From the NCBI GenBank assembly GCA_037442505.1, contig JBBIPZ010000021.1, forward strand, positions 1 through 36,807: DNA of 36,807 nucleotides. The letters are read 5' to 3'. The notes beneath the pieces were generated by a model, which worked only from the letters and a program-made list of their open reading frames with translations, made no database searches and was not told the DNA's origin. This document shows positions 19,914 through 28,355 of the stretch, piece after piece (positions within the stretch are counted from its first letter, which is position 1; every line of letters begins with the position of its first letter). This DNA is from JBBIPZ01 sp037442505 [NCBI: Deltaproteobacteria bacterium] (lineage in GTDB: Bacteria > CALINM01). Both the position numbers and the translations under genes were made by a program.

Positions 19914-19941
19914 ATCTTATTCCTGGACAGGTATCTGTCAA
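19914..19941 (-). promoter_or_regulatory. Distal promoter of the M23 peptidase gene with overlapping inverted repeat
   Basis: On the minus strand TTGACA (19936-19941) and TAAGAT (19914-19919) are separated by 16 bases. A short inverted repeat GACAG-GTAT-CTGTC covers the -35 box and could be an operator. A transcript from here would have a leader of about 90 bases. Confidence 0.45.
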
Positions 19942-19944
19942 AAA

Positions 19945-20079
19945 TTAGACCTTTGTGAAAAAGGTCTCTTATTCTGGGGCACATCCCCAGCCTTCTGGTG
20001 GTAAATTATTAATTTATAAAAAAATCTAAAATCATTCCCAATGGATTTAAAAACATTTGCAGGTTTCACATAAGTTTTT
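19945..20079. repeat. Structured dispersed repeat, copy B
   Basis: Same order of elements as the copy at 61-196: the AGACCTTT/AAAGGTCT hairpin (19947-19967), a CTGGGG-CACAT-CCCCAG hairpin (19974-19990) where copy A has TCTGGAACACATCCC, a CCAG/CTGG pair where copy A has CCAA/TTGG, the shared ATTATTAATTTATA block, a TAAAATCATT hairpin and a final imperfect hairpin. It fills much of the divergent region between the M23 and diguanylate cyclase genes. Confidence 0.75.
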
Positions 20080-20144
20080 TTGCTTTTTACTTTTACAAAA
20101 AAAACCATTATGATACATTATGATATGAAAATTGAAATATTGCT

Positions 20145-21053
20145 ATGAAACTGCCAAAAGGAATCTATAAGGTTTTACTTGATAACATTGCGGATGCAGT
20201 GTATTTTGTGGACAAAGACAGACGTATCTTATACTGGAATCGCTCCGCAGAAGAACTTACTGGCTTTAAAGCGGCTGAGATCATAGGTAAAAAATGCAGT
20301 GATAATATCTTGCAACATGTAGATGAAAAAGGTAACATTCTCTGTCTTTCTGCATGTCCTCTTACATATGCGATGAAGTATGATGCCCCCACAAAAGCCA
20401 AAGTGTTTTTTCACCACAAGGATGGGCATAGAGTACCGGTAATTGTTATGGCAACTCCAATTAAAAATGTTCAAGGAAATATTGTTGGTGCTGTTGAAGT
20501 TTTTCGCGACAATAGTTACGAAGAAGCTATGAAAGAACGTTTTAAAGATCTTGAAGAACTTTCAATGTTAGATGAACTAACCAAGCTTTCAAATAGACGT
20601 TTTGTTGAAGTCAGTCTACAGGCTAAAATTCTTGAAACGCAACGATACAACAGACTGTATGGAATTCTTTACCTTGATCTGGATAATTTTAAAGAAATAA
20701 ACGACACTTATGGACACATCGTTGGAGATAGGGTTTTAAAGATGGTCGCTGGAACACTCAGGAATAACATCAGATATTTTGACATCGTTGGACGCTTAGG
20801 TGGAGACGAATTTGTTGTGATAGCCGAAATAAAATCAAGAGCAAATCTTATAGAAGTCGGTAACAAATTATTGTCGCTTATAAGCCAATCATACATAGTT
20901 CTAAATGATAAAGTAACAATTAGAATTAATGCTTCTATGGGGGGATACATTATCTCTCCAGATGATACAGTTGAAACAGCCATCAACAAAGCTGATAAAC
21001 TGATGTATGAAAGCAAACGGAAACGAAAAGGTGAGCTTACCATTTTCCCTTAA
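20145..21053 (+). CDS. PAS-GGDEF diguanylate cyclase
   Basis: A 302-residue cytoplasmic enzyme that makes the second messenger cyclic di-GMP from GTP. A PAS sensor domain covers residues 5-125 and carries three cysteines, C51, C67 and C71 (C-x15-C-x3-C, ending SACPL), which could bind a metal or sense redox state. The GGDEF domain covers about 140-300 with an intact active site GGDEF at 219-223 and a product-inhibition I-site RYFD at 210-213, five residues ahead. It is therefore predicted to be active and feedback-limited. It lies nine bases before ktrB in the same direction. No clear ribosome site is seen at the start. Confidence 0.93.
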   Translation: MKLPKGIYKVLLDNIADAVYFVDKDRRILYWNRSAEELTGFKAAEIIGKKCSDNILQHVDEKGNILCLSACPLTYAMKYDAPTKAKVFFHHKDGHRVPVIVMATPIKNVQGNIVGAVEVFRDNSYEEAMKERFKDLEELSMLDELTKLSNRRFVEVSLQAKILETQRYNRLYGILYLDLDNFKEINDTYGHIVGDRVLKMVAGTLRNNIRYFDIVGRLGGDEFVVIAEIKSRANLIEVGNKLLSLISQSYIVLNDKVTIRINASMGGYIISPDDTVETAINKADKLMYESKRKRKGELTIFP

Positions 21054-21062
21054 GAACAATCT

Positions 21063-22421
21063 ATGGCTGACAGGAATCTGAAACTTTATATAAACCACTT
21101 TTTTTCATATCCGCCACGTTTTCTGCTTGTTGCATACATCATAGTTGTAGCGGTTGGTTCTTTAATATTATATCTTCCAATTTCTACTACAAAACATATA
21201 AATTTTGTTGATGCCGTGTTTACCACTACATCCGCTATCACTGACACCGGTTTAATTGTGATTGATACTCAAAAAGATTTCAGTCTCTTTGGCAAGTTTG
21301 TTATTTTGATCCTTATTCAGATTGGTGGTTTAGGTTATATGGGTATGTCCACGTTTTTTATGCTCACTCTTGGTAGAAAGGTCTCATACAGAGATAGATT
21401 AATTCTCGCGGAATCACTTAGTTTTCCCGGTGTTGGCGGACTGATTAAGTTTTTAAAACGCGTATTTACTTTTATAGCAGTTATAGAGATTGCTGGATGT
21501 GTGGTTTTATTCATCTCGATGTATGATGGCAATATTTTAAAAACTCTTTGGAGAAGTATATTTCACTCTATTTCGGCATTCAATAACGCTGGCTTTTCTT
21601 TGTTTTCTGAAAATCTTATTGCATACAGAAGCAATTTTTTAGTTAACTTTACAATCGCTTTACTAATCTTTCTGGGTGGGATTGGGTTTTATGTAATGAA
21701 CGAGTTTTATCTCCTTTATAAAAAAGAACTAAACAGACTCTCTACCCATTCCAGAATGGTGATATATACAAGTTTGTATCTGATTTTTTTTGGTGCAGCA
21801 GCAATTTTGTTATTTGAATACCAGAACACAAGAGGCTTATGGCAGTTTGACTGGTGGGAACGGATATCTGCTGCACTTTTTACAAGCGTCTCGTCAAGGA
21901 CAGCTGGATTCAATACATTCGACCTATCAGGACTCACAGATGCAACACTTACATTAATCTCAGGACTTATGTTTATTGGCGCTTCGCCTGGTTCTACTGG
22001 TGGTGGTATCAGAACTGTAACTTTTACCATTATATTTTTGACAATAATAAACTACATAAACGGTCGCAAAGACGTTAATTTTTATTATAGAAAAATCAAC
22101 AACGAACAGATTCACAGGACACTTGTCATTTTTTCTCTATCATTTACATTCATCACACTTGTAGCACTTTTTTTAAGTAAACTGGAAAAAATAACATTTA
22201 CGCAGTCGTTGTTCGAAACCATATCTGCATTTGCAACCGTCGGTCTGTCAGTTGGCAATGGTGACACTTTAAGTTTGTGTGCAAACTTTACAACACTTGG
22301 TAAAATTATTATTATGTCAACTATGGTGATTGGAAAAATTGGTCTGCTTAGTTTTATGATGGCTATTGTAGCTAAAAAAGAAAGCAGGATAAAAACTCCT
22401 GAAGCGAGGATTTTAATATGA
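21063..22421 (+). CDS. ktrB: Potassium uptake channel subunit KtrB/TrkH
   Basis: Membrane channel subunit for K+ (or Na+-coupled K+) uptake, 452 residues, with four pore repeats. The selectivity-filter glycines are in SAITDTGL, SAFNNAGFS, SSRTAGFN and SAFATVGLS, all intact. Hydrophobic segments alternate through the whole length. The size fits KtrB better than the longer TrkH. It overlaps the regulatory subunit gene by four bases, and follows the diguanylate cyclase by nine. Confidence 0.92.
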   Translation: MADRNLKLYINHFFSYPPRFLLVAYIIVVAVGSLILYLPISTTKHINFVDAVFTTTSAITDTGLIVIDTQKDFSLFGKFVILILIQIGGLGYMGMSTFFMLTLGRKVSYRDRLILAESLSFPGVGGLIKFLKRVFTFIAVIEIAGCVVLFISMYDGNILKTLWRSIFHSISAFNNAGFSLFSENLIAYRSNFLVNFTIALLIFLGGIGFYVMNEFYLLYKKELNRLSTHSRMVIYTSLYLIFFGAAAILLFEYQNTRGLWQFDWWERISAALFTSVSSRTAGFNTFDLSGLTDATLTLISGLMFIGASPGSTGGGIRTVTFTIIFLTIINYINGRKDVNFYYRKINNEQIHRTLVIFSLSFTFITLVALFLSKLEKITFTQSLFETISAFATVGLSVGNGDTLSLCANFTTLGKIIIMSTMVIGKIGLLSFMMAIVAKKESRIKTPEARILI

Positions 22422-23068
22422 AAAAAACATTTGGGGTAATAGGTTTAGGCAAATTTGGATTTCATGTTGCAAAAACACTTACAGAACTTGGTGCTGAAGT
22501 TATTGCCGTTGACAGAGAAGAAGAAAAGGTGAAAGACATTGCAGAGATCGTTACACAAACTTATGCGTTAGACGCTATGGACGAAAAGGCTTTAAAAGAA
22601 GCTGGGCTTGCAAATATTGATGTTGCTATTGTGAGCATAGGGCAAAACGTTGAAGCAAACATTATTGTAGTTATGACGCTCATGGAGTTAGGCGTTAAAA
22701 ATATTGTTGCTAAAGCAGTTAATCCTATTCACGGTAGGTTGTTAGAAAAACTGGGGGTTACTCGCGTAGTCTATCCTGAAAGAGATATGGCTATAAGAGT
22801 TGCTCACTCCCTGCTTATAAGAAACGTATTAGAAGAGATTCCGTTAACCGTAAAACACAGTATTTTTGAGATAAAGGCACCACAAATAACGATAGGCAAA
22901 GCTCTAAAAGACCTTCATCTTCCAAGAAACTATAACATCATTGTGCTTGCAATCAGAAGAAATAATGAACTCTTTGTTAATCCTTCTGGCGATGATATTA
23001 TACAGGAAAATGATGTTTTGTTATTGTTGGGTGAAAATGAAAAGGTAGTCGGATTTTCAAACATATAA
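22418..23068 (+). CDS. ktrA: Potassium uptake regulatory subunit KtrA/TrkA
   Basis: Cytoplasmic ring-forming RCK protein that gates the KtrB channel. The N-terminal Rossmann domain binds ATP/ADP or NAD(H), with GLGKFGFHVA as the glycine-rich loop and an acidic VIAVDREE at the end of the second strand. The C-terminal TrkA-C domain (about 135-216) is the part that binds cyclic di-AMP in some relatives. At 216 residues it is KtrA-like (TrkA is twice as long). ATGA overlap with ktrB indicates translational coupling. It converges on the VWA gene with an 8-base gap. Confidence 0.93.
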   Translation: MKKTFGVIGLGKFGFHVAKTLTELGAEVIAVDREEEKVKDIAEIVTQTYALDAMDEKALKEAGLANIDVAIVSIGQNVEANIIVVMTLMELGVKNIVAKAVNPIHGRLLEKLGVTRVVYPERDMAIRVAHSLLIRNVLEEIPLTVKHSIFEIKAPQITIGKALKDLHLPRNYNIIVLAIRRNNELFVNPSGDDIIQENDVLLLLGENEKVVGFSNI

Positions 23069-23076
23069 TTGCTACA

Positions 23077-24231
23077 CTATTGTTTTAGTAACTGTTTAAT
23101 TGCTTCCTCTATGCCTGAAACTGTTAAAGGAAACATAGGGAATATTTTGCCTATTGCCATAACAGTTTGGTGTTGCCATTGTATATAAGATATTGGATTT
23201 AACCATACAGAACTACGAAAATAGTTTTTCAGCAACCTTAACCATTCTATACCTGTTTTTCCTTTCTTTTCGTAACGATAAATCATCTGCCATGAGTTAT
23301 GAAGCTCGTAAGGAGACATTAGCGCATCGCCTATTAATATAACCTTCCATTCAGCGTTAAAATCCTTAAAAAGCCTTTCTGTTGGTATTTTCCTTTCATT
23401 TTCCATGTCTTCATAAACAAAATCATATAGGCAGTTATGAAAATAATAGTGTTTAAATTCCTTAAAATAGTTAAGTCCTTTCGCTATCGAAAACAGCTTT
23501 TCAACCCTGTCCTGATGAATTTCCATCGAGCCACCATTGTCAATAAGTAACAAAAGTTTTACATTATTTTTTCGTTCTTTTGTGAAAACAATTTCGATTT
23601 CCCCAAAATTCTCGGCTGTTTTTGTTATAGTAGCATCAATATCAACTTCTTCTTCTCGACCAACATTCTGAAAATTTCGTAGTTTTTTTAATGCAATACC
23701 AATATTTCTTGCATCAAGAAACACATCTTCTCTTAAATTTTTAAACTTTCTTTGGGTTGCTACCATAAAAGCCGCATTGTGATGTGAGTCGCCACCAATT
23801 CTTACCCCATCCCTTTTTGCCCCGGCATTACCAAAAGGTGAGTAGCCTTTTTGTCCTATGTGTCTTCCTCCACCACTGTGTCTGTCTTTTTGATTTAAAA
23901 GCCTTTCTGTTAAACGATTTAAAATCTCGTCTATTCCAAGTTTTTCAAAAAAGATTGATTCATTGGATTTCAATCCCTCTTCCATAAATGAAAGTATCTC
24001 TTCCAATCTTTCGTTAAGATCACCCCCAGCCGTCACAAAATCAAGATAGGCTTTATCATAAATATCATAAAGTTTTTCTGATTTGACAAGCACCTTCTTA
24101 CCCTTAAAGTAAAGGTCGTCTAAATTCTTAATCTCACCGATAGCAAGAAGTTTATACAGATCTAACCATTCTTTTGTGGTTACCTTGATTCCATACTGAC
24201 GCAAAAGATAAAAAAAACTTAGTATAGTCAT
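23077..24231 (-). CDS. VWA-domain protein of the CoxE type, partner of MoxR
   Basis: A 384-residue protein whose C-terminal half (about 220-384) is a von Willebrand A domain with the metal site LLLIDNGGSM (a DxGGSM variant of DxSxS). The N-terminal half is helical and contains a glycine/histidine-rich linker near residues 118-140. CoxE-like proteins work with the MoxR AAA+ ATPase encoded just upstream (nine bases), usually to insert metals or cofactors or to remodel complexes. The client here is unknown; no CO dehydrogenase or methanol dehydrogenase genes are nearby. Confidence 0.85.
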   Translation of the reverse strand: MTILSFFYLLRQYGIKVTTKEWLDLYKLLAIGEIKNLDDLYFKGKKVLVKSEKLYDIYDKAYLDFVTAGGDLNERLEEILSFMEEGLKSNESIFFEKLGIDEILNRLTERLLNQKDRHSGGGRHIGQKGYSPFGNAGAKRDGVRIGGDSHHNAAFMVATQRKFKNLREDVFLDARNIGIALKKLRNFQNVGREEEVDIDATITKTAENFGEIEIVFTKERKNNVKLLLLIDNGGSMEIHQDRVEKLFSIAKGLNYFKEFKHYYFHNCLYDFVYEDMENERKIPTERLFKDFNAEWKVILIGDALMSPYELHNSWQMIYRYEKKGKTGIEWLRLLKNYFRSSVWLNPISYIQWQHQTVMAIGKIFPMFPLTVSGIEEAIKQLLKQ

Positions 24232-24240
24232 AATGCTTTG

Positions 24241-25074
24241 TTAAAAATGTGCATAATATTTCTTGATATAATCCAAATCTTGCTCCTTTTTTAATAAAGT
24301 ACCAGGGAAAGGCAGATTTTTGATAGAAAGCTTTTTTCCATCATACGCAGAAATCATAAGTACACGTATCCAGTCCAATAACTCACTTGTGGATGGCTTT
24401 TTCTTCAATTCATCTATCTTCCTTATCTGATAAAAGAGTGTAAGGGCATTCTCAAGCAGTTCTTTATGTATGTCAGGAAAGTGAACTTCAACAATCTCTT
24501 TCATTATCTCGTAATCAGGAAAAGCGATATAGTGAAAAACACAGCGGCGTAAAAAAGCATCTGGCAAGTCTTTCTCCGAATTACTTGTTATAATAACTTG
24601 AGGACGATGTTTAGCCTTTATAGTCTCGTTTGTTTCTGGAATATAAAAAGACATTTCATCCAATTCATTAAGCAGATCATTCGGGAATTCAATATCCGCC
24701 TTATCTATCTCGTCAATCAGCAACACAGCCCTTTTTTCAGACATAAAGGCTAAGGCAAGCTTCCCAAACTTTATATACTGCTTAATATTACTGATATCTC
24801 TATCGTGGAAGCGCGCATCATTAAGCCTTTGAACTGTATCGTAAAAATACAATCCATCTTTAGCCTTCGTTGTTGATTTAATATTCCAAACAAAAAACGG
24901 CATATCCAATGATTTTGCGATACTCTGGGCAAGCATCGTTTTACCGGTACCCGGTTCACCTTTTATAACGAGAGGTTTCTCAAGGGCAAGCGATATGTTA
25001 ACAGATTCAATAAGTTCTGGAGATGCTACGTAATCACTACTTCCTTTAAATTTTGGTTTGCCTTCAAAAATCAT
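24241..25074 (-). CDS. MoxR family AAA+ ATPase
   Basis: A 277-residue ATP-driven chaperone. Walker A GEPGTGKTML (about 38-47), Walker B AVLLIDEIDKAD, sensor ITSNSEKDLPDAFLRRC with the arginine finger, and a C-terminal lid. It is three bases after hemW and nine bases before the VWA partner gene, the usual MoxR-VWA pairing. Which protein it matures cannot be told from its neighbours. Confidence 0.92.
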   Translation of the reverse strand: MIFEGKPKFKGSSDYVASPELIESVNISLALEKPLVIKGEPGTGKTMLAQSIAKSLDMPFFVWNIKSTTKAKDGLYFYDTVQRLNDARFHDRDISNIKQYIKFGKLALAFMSEKRAVLLIDEIDKADIEFPNDLLNELDEMSFYIPETNETIKAKHRPQVIITSNSEKDLPDAFLRRCVFHYIAFPDYEIMKEIVEVHFPDIHKELLENALTLFYQIRKIDELKKKPSTSELLDWIRVLMISAYDGKKLSIKNLPFPGTLLKKEQDLDYIKKYYAHF

Positions 25075-25077
25075 AAA

Positions 25078-26184
25078 TTAGTTCTCCTTTAATAAGTTTA
25101 CAATAATTTCGTTCATCACGATCCAGTGTTGTTCTGATATTGTAATATTGCCATCTTTTTCTACGAGATAACCTGCTTTTTTTAAAATTGCCAACGGTGC
25201 AGTTATCTTTTCAAAAAAACCGGGAAATTCTGTCTTTAAACAGCTCAAATTTATTCCTTTTGCTGTTCTTAATGACAGAAAAATAGTTTCTAAAAATCTA
25301 TCCTGTTCTGTAAGCTGTTCAAGATCGAAGGCATCTGGATTTTGTATATAATATTCTAAATTTGCGCAGTTTTTAAATCTCACTGCTTTATCTTTTAAAA
25401 AAGAAGATGCAGAGGGACCAAAACCAAGATAATCTTCTCCTTCCCAATACAGCATATTGTGATGCGAATAATAGCCCTCTCTACAAAAATTTGATACCTC
25501 GTAATGTTCATAGCCCATTTTTGCTAAAAAGCTTAAGAAGTTTTTGTATTCTAAGCTTTGTGATTCGTCATTTATACTTAAATTGCCAAAAAATTTGGAA
25601 CCTTCTTCGATAGAAAGTAGATAAAACGATATGTGAGGTGGATGGAATTGTTTTATAAAATCAAACTCTCGTTCCCAGTCTCTTTCAACTGACGGAATAC
25701 CGCCAATCAGGTCTATAGAGTAGTTGTCAAAATGTTCTGCAACGTACTCCAACACCTTTAGTGATATATGATTATCGTGCCTTCTACCCAGAAACTTAAG
25801 AACATCATCACAAAAGCTTTGGATACCTAACGACACCCTATTTACTCCAAGGGATTTTAAAAGTTCAAGCTTATCCGTGCTGACATCATCAGGATTCAGT
25901 TCGATAGTTACTTCTTCAAATGAGGGGAAGAGCGTATTAGCTACCAAAAAAAGCCGCTCAAGTTCAGCATTAGTTAGTATTGCTGGATTTCCTCCACCAA
26001 TATAAAGCGTTGCGTTACAACAGCCAGAAAAAAAATCTGCAAACTTTTCTCTTTTGTTCTGAATCTCTTTATTGATTGCCTCGAAAAAGGCTTTTTTCAA
26101 ATCAAGATTAGTGGAAGAGTAAAAGTTACAGTAATTACATTTTGCTTTGCAAAATGGTATATGGATGTATAAACCTTTTTTCAT
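25078..26184 (-). CDS. hemW: Radical SAM heme chaperone HemW
   Basis: Radical SAM protein once annotated as oxygen-independent coproporphyrinogen oxidase, now known to bind and hand over heme. The cluster ligands are C12, C16 and C19 (PFCKAKCNYC), followed by YIGGGNPAIL and VSLGIQSFCDDVLKFLGRRH typical of HemW. The full-length HemN has additional N-terminal and C-terminal parts that this 368-residue protein lacks. It follows the DUF502 gene by two bases. Confidence 0.9.
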   Translation of the reverse strand: MKKGLYIHIPFCKAKCNYCNFYSSTNLDLKKAFFEAINKEIQNKREKFADFFSGCCNATLYIGGGNPAILTNAELERLFLVANTLFPSFEEVTIELNPDDVSTDKLELLKSLGVNRVSLGIQSFCDDVLKFLGRRHDNHISLKVLEYVAEHFDNYSIDLIGGIPSVERDWEREFDFIKQFHPPHISFYLLSIEEGSKFFGNLSINDESQSLEYKNFLSFLAKMGYEHYEVSNFCREGYYSHHNMLYWEGEDYLGFGPSASSFLKDKAVRFKNCANLEYYIQNPDAFDLEQLTEQDRFLETIFLSLRTAKGINLSCLKTEFPGFFEKITAPLAILKKAGYLVEKDGNITISEQHWIVMNEIIVNLLKEN

Positions 26185-26186
26185 AA

Positions 26187-26816
26187 CTATCTGCTTTCTG
26201 AAATTTTAGAAGCTGCCATGCCTCCAGAAAGGATAAGAGAAAACGCATCTTCAACACTTAAATCGCTCTCTAATATCAGACTTTTATCGATACTTATCAA
26301 AAACCCTGATGTAGGATTAATTGCTGTTGGAACGTAAACATAGTAGCTTTTTTTGCCATCAACATTTGAAATTGTCTCCCCTGTCAAAAAACCGATTGCA
26401 TATACATCCCTGTGAGGAAATGGTACTAAAACAACTCTCTTATATTTCTGTTCTTCATTTTTTATAAAAGAGCCTGTCATTTTCTTAACAGACAGGTAAA
26501 CCTGTTTTGAAATAGGAAACAAAGTGAACACCTTTTCTACCACATGCATAAGCGTATTCCCAAAGTATTGACGAGACAAAAAACCTATCAGTATAAGAAA
26601 AACCAAACATAATAGAGCCCCGACACCCGGATATGCAAAGAATTTGCTAACGATTGGTGGCAAATCAAATATTTTCATTATGTCCTTGATGATGTTATCA
26701 AAAAATGTAACTATTTTTAGCAGTACAATTACTGTTATATAAAATGGGACAAAGGTAGCTATACCAAATAAAAGGTACTTCTTAATGTTGTTTTTCAAAA
26801 AATGAAAGAGCTTCAT
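26187..26816 (-). CDS. DUF502 family membrane protein
   Basis: A 209-residue inner-membrane protein with two hydrophobic segments at about residues 13-35 and 56-80, then a soluble domain with YVYVPTAINPTSGFLISI, the hallmark of DUF502. The biochemical function of the family is unknown. Its start lies 35 bases inside the end of the amidohydrolase gene, behind an AAAGGAA ribosome site, so translation is probably coupled. Confidence 0.88.
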   Translation of the reverse strand: MKLFHFLKNNIKKYLLFGIATFVPFYITVIVLLKIVTFFDNIIKDIMKIFDLPPIVSKFFAYPGVGALLCLVFLILIGFLSRQYFGNTLMHVVEKVFTLFPISKQVYLSVKKMTGSFIKNEEQKYKRVVLVPFPHRDVYAIGFLTGETISNVDGKKSYYVYVPTAINPTSGFLISIDKSLILESDLSVEDAFSLILSGGMAASKISESR

Positions 26817-27999
26817 CTTTAAATTCCTTTTGATAAACTATCGGCACAACATCTTCAGTTAAAACAGCTTCTAAAGCGTTTTTGCTATCACATTTTATAG
26901 GAAAAAACAAGAAACTACAAACATCCCCCACCTCAATCCCGACACCCTTGAGCTTAAATAAATCCCTTCCTTTGTATGTGATGGCATCTATTATCTTTGA
27001 CAAAGCTTTTTTGTCTTTTATATTTTTATACATCAGTTTAGCATCTTTAAGTATATCAAAAACTTTATTTGTCCTTTCGCTATCAGTACCCAACATAAAG
27101 TTTACATTTGTCGAAACAACATAATCAAAATTTGGCAGCTTGTTTTTCCAGAACATATTACTGTTCGGACAAAAAACAGCAGTTATTCCTCTTTCTTCGA
27201 CCTTCTGCCAATCTTTCTCTTCTAAATTAACACAATGAACAATGAAAGTGTCTTCTCCCAACTCAAGAAAGTCAATTATATCTGCATAGCTACTAAAATT
27301 AAGCTGTTCAAAATTAATATTGTTAAAAATTTTTTTGAATCCAGTAACGTCATTTTTAAAAAATAAGTTATCTTCGAATTCTGTCTCGGCAAGATGAATC
27401 ATAATAGGCAATCTTTTACTCCGTGCGAACCTGACAACTTCTCTGGCTTTTGAAAACGGCGTTGTATAAAGACTATGAATAGAAATGCCTGAAGTAAAAT
27501 TAGTGTACTTTTTTGAAGAATCTAAAAAACTCTGAAAAGCATCAAGTTTTTGCTGAAAAAGATCCTCTGTATAACCTAAAACTTCAAAAAAAATTATACC
27601 CCTCATAAAATTAAAAAAACTTCCCTCTGGTAGAACGGATCTAACATCTCCAGCGACAGAAACTCCTGATTTATAAAGTAACAATTCTTCTTGAACAAGA
27701 TTGTTTTTAAAGGCGTCCGAAGATAGAGCTTTTTTATATTTAATCGTATCTAAAATCCAATCCCACAGCTCTTTTTTGCTTTCATCGCTATCCTTTGAAC
27801 TCCCAAGCTCAAGATGTGTATGCCCATTAACCAGAGAAGGCAACACCATTCCATCCAACTCATAATATTTGTCGACAATTTCTAAATTACTTTTGTCTGT
27901 ATATATAGCTGACACTATGTCATCTTTAACTTCTAAAAAAACATTTTCCCTTAAACCACTCCTCGTCAAAATAAGACGACATTTAAAAACCTTAATCAC
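26782..27999 (-). CDS. Amidohydrolase, candidate aminodeoxyfutalosine deaminase
   Basis: A 405-residue metal-dependent hydrolase of the ATZ/TRZ (SsnA/MtaD-like) group. The metal ligands are visible: H60 and H62 (NGHTHLELG), a histidine in [11 protein letters not shown], a histidine in FIVHCVN and an aspartate in LGTDSE. The HLAET variant and the context-free size resemble the adenosine-type deaminases used in the futalosine menaquinone pathway, but 5'-methylthioadenosine or S-adenosylhomocysteine deamination are real alternatives. No mqn gene is in the window, so the substrate is not settled. It overlaps panD by four bases. Confidence 0.75.
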   Translation of the reverse strand: MIKVFKCRLILTRSGLRENVFLEVKDDIVSAIYTDKSNLEIVDKYYELDGMVLPSLVNGHTHLELGSSKDSDESKKELWDWILDTIKYKKALSSDAFKNNLVQEELLLYKSGVSVAGDVRSVLPEGSFFNFMRGIIFFEVLGYTEDLFQQKLDAFQSFLDSSKKYTNFTSGISIHSLYTTPFSKAREVVRFARSKRLPIMIHLAETEFEDNLFFKNDVTGFKKIFNNINFEQLNFSSYADIIDFLELGEDTFIVHCVNLEEKDWQKVEERGITAVFCPNSNMFWKNKLPNFDYVVSTNVNFMLGTDSERTNKVFDILKDAKLMYKNIKDKKALSKIIDAITYKGRDLFKLKGVGIEVGDVCSFLFFPIKCDSKNALEAVLTEDVVPIVYQKEFKDEALSFFEKQH

Positions 28000-28352
28000 C
28001 TAACTATTTCCTGATTAGTTTCGTCCATATAGATAGTTTTTGGTTTATATCCTGCCTTCAACTCTTCTTCAGAAAACAATGCATAAGTAGCAATTATAAT
28101 AACATCTCCTTTGTTAGCTTTGTGAACAGCTGCGCCATTAACACAAAAAGTCCTCGAACCACGCCTTCCGGGTATGGCATAAGTAGTAAAGCGATTACCA
28201 TTGGTAACGTTGTAAATATGTACCTGCTCGTATGGAAGAATATCTGCCTTTTCCATATACTCTTCATCAATAGTTATGCTGCCTTCATAATGAAGACTTG
28301 CATCCGTTACTACCGCTCTGTGTATTTTAGACTTGAGCATAGTCTTTAACAT
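27996..28352 (-). CDS. panD: Aspartate 1-decarboxylase
   Basis: Makes beta-alanine from aspartate for pantothenate. The 118-residue proenzyme cuts itself between G24 and S25 ([10 protein letters not shown]), converting the serine to the catalytic pyruvoyl group. The [13 protein letters not shown] stretch is also characteristic. It lies three bases downstream of panC, and its end overlaps the amidohydrolase start by four bases. Confidence 0.97.
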   Translation of the reverse strand: MLKTMLKSKIHRAVVTDASLHYEGSITIDEEYMEKADILPYEQVHIYNVTNGNRFTTYAIPGRRGSRTFCVNGAAVHKANKGDVIIIATYALFSEEELKAGYKPKTIYMDETNQEIVR

Positions 28353-28355
28353 AGT

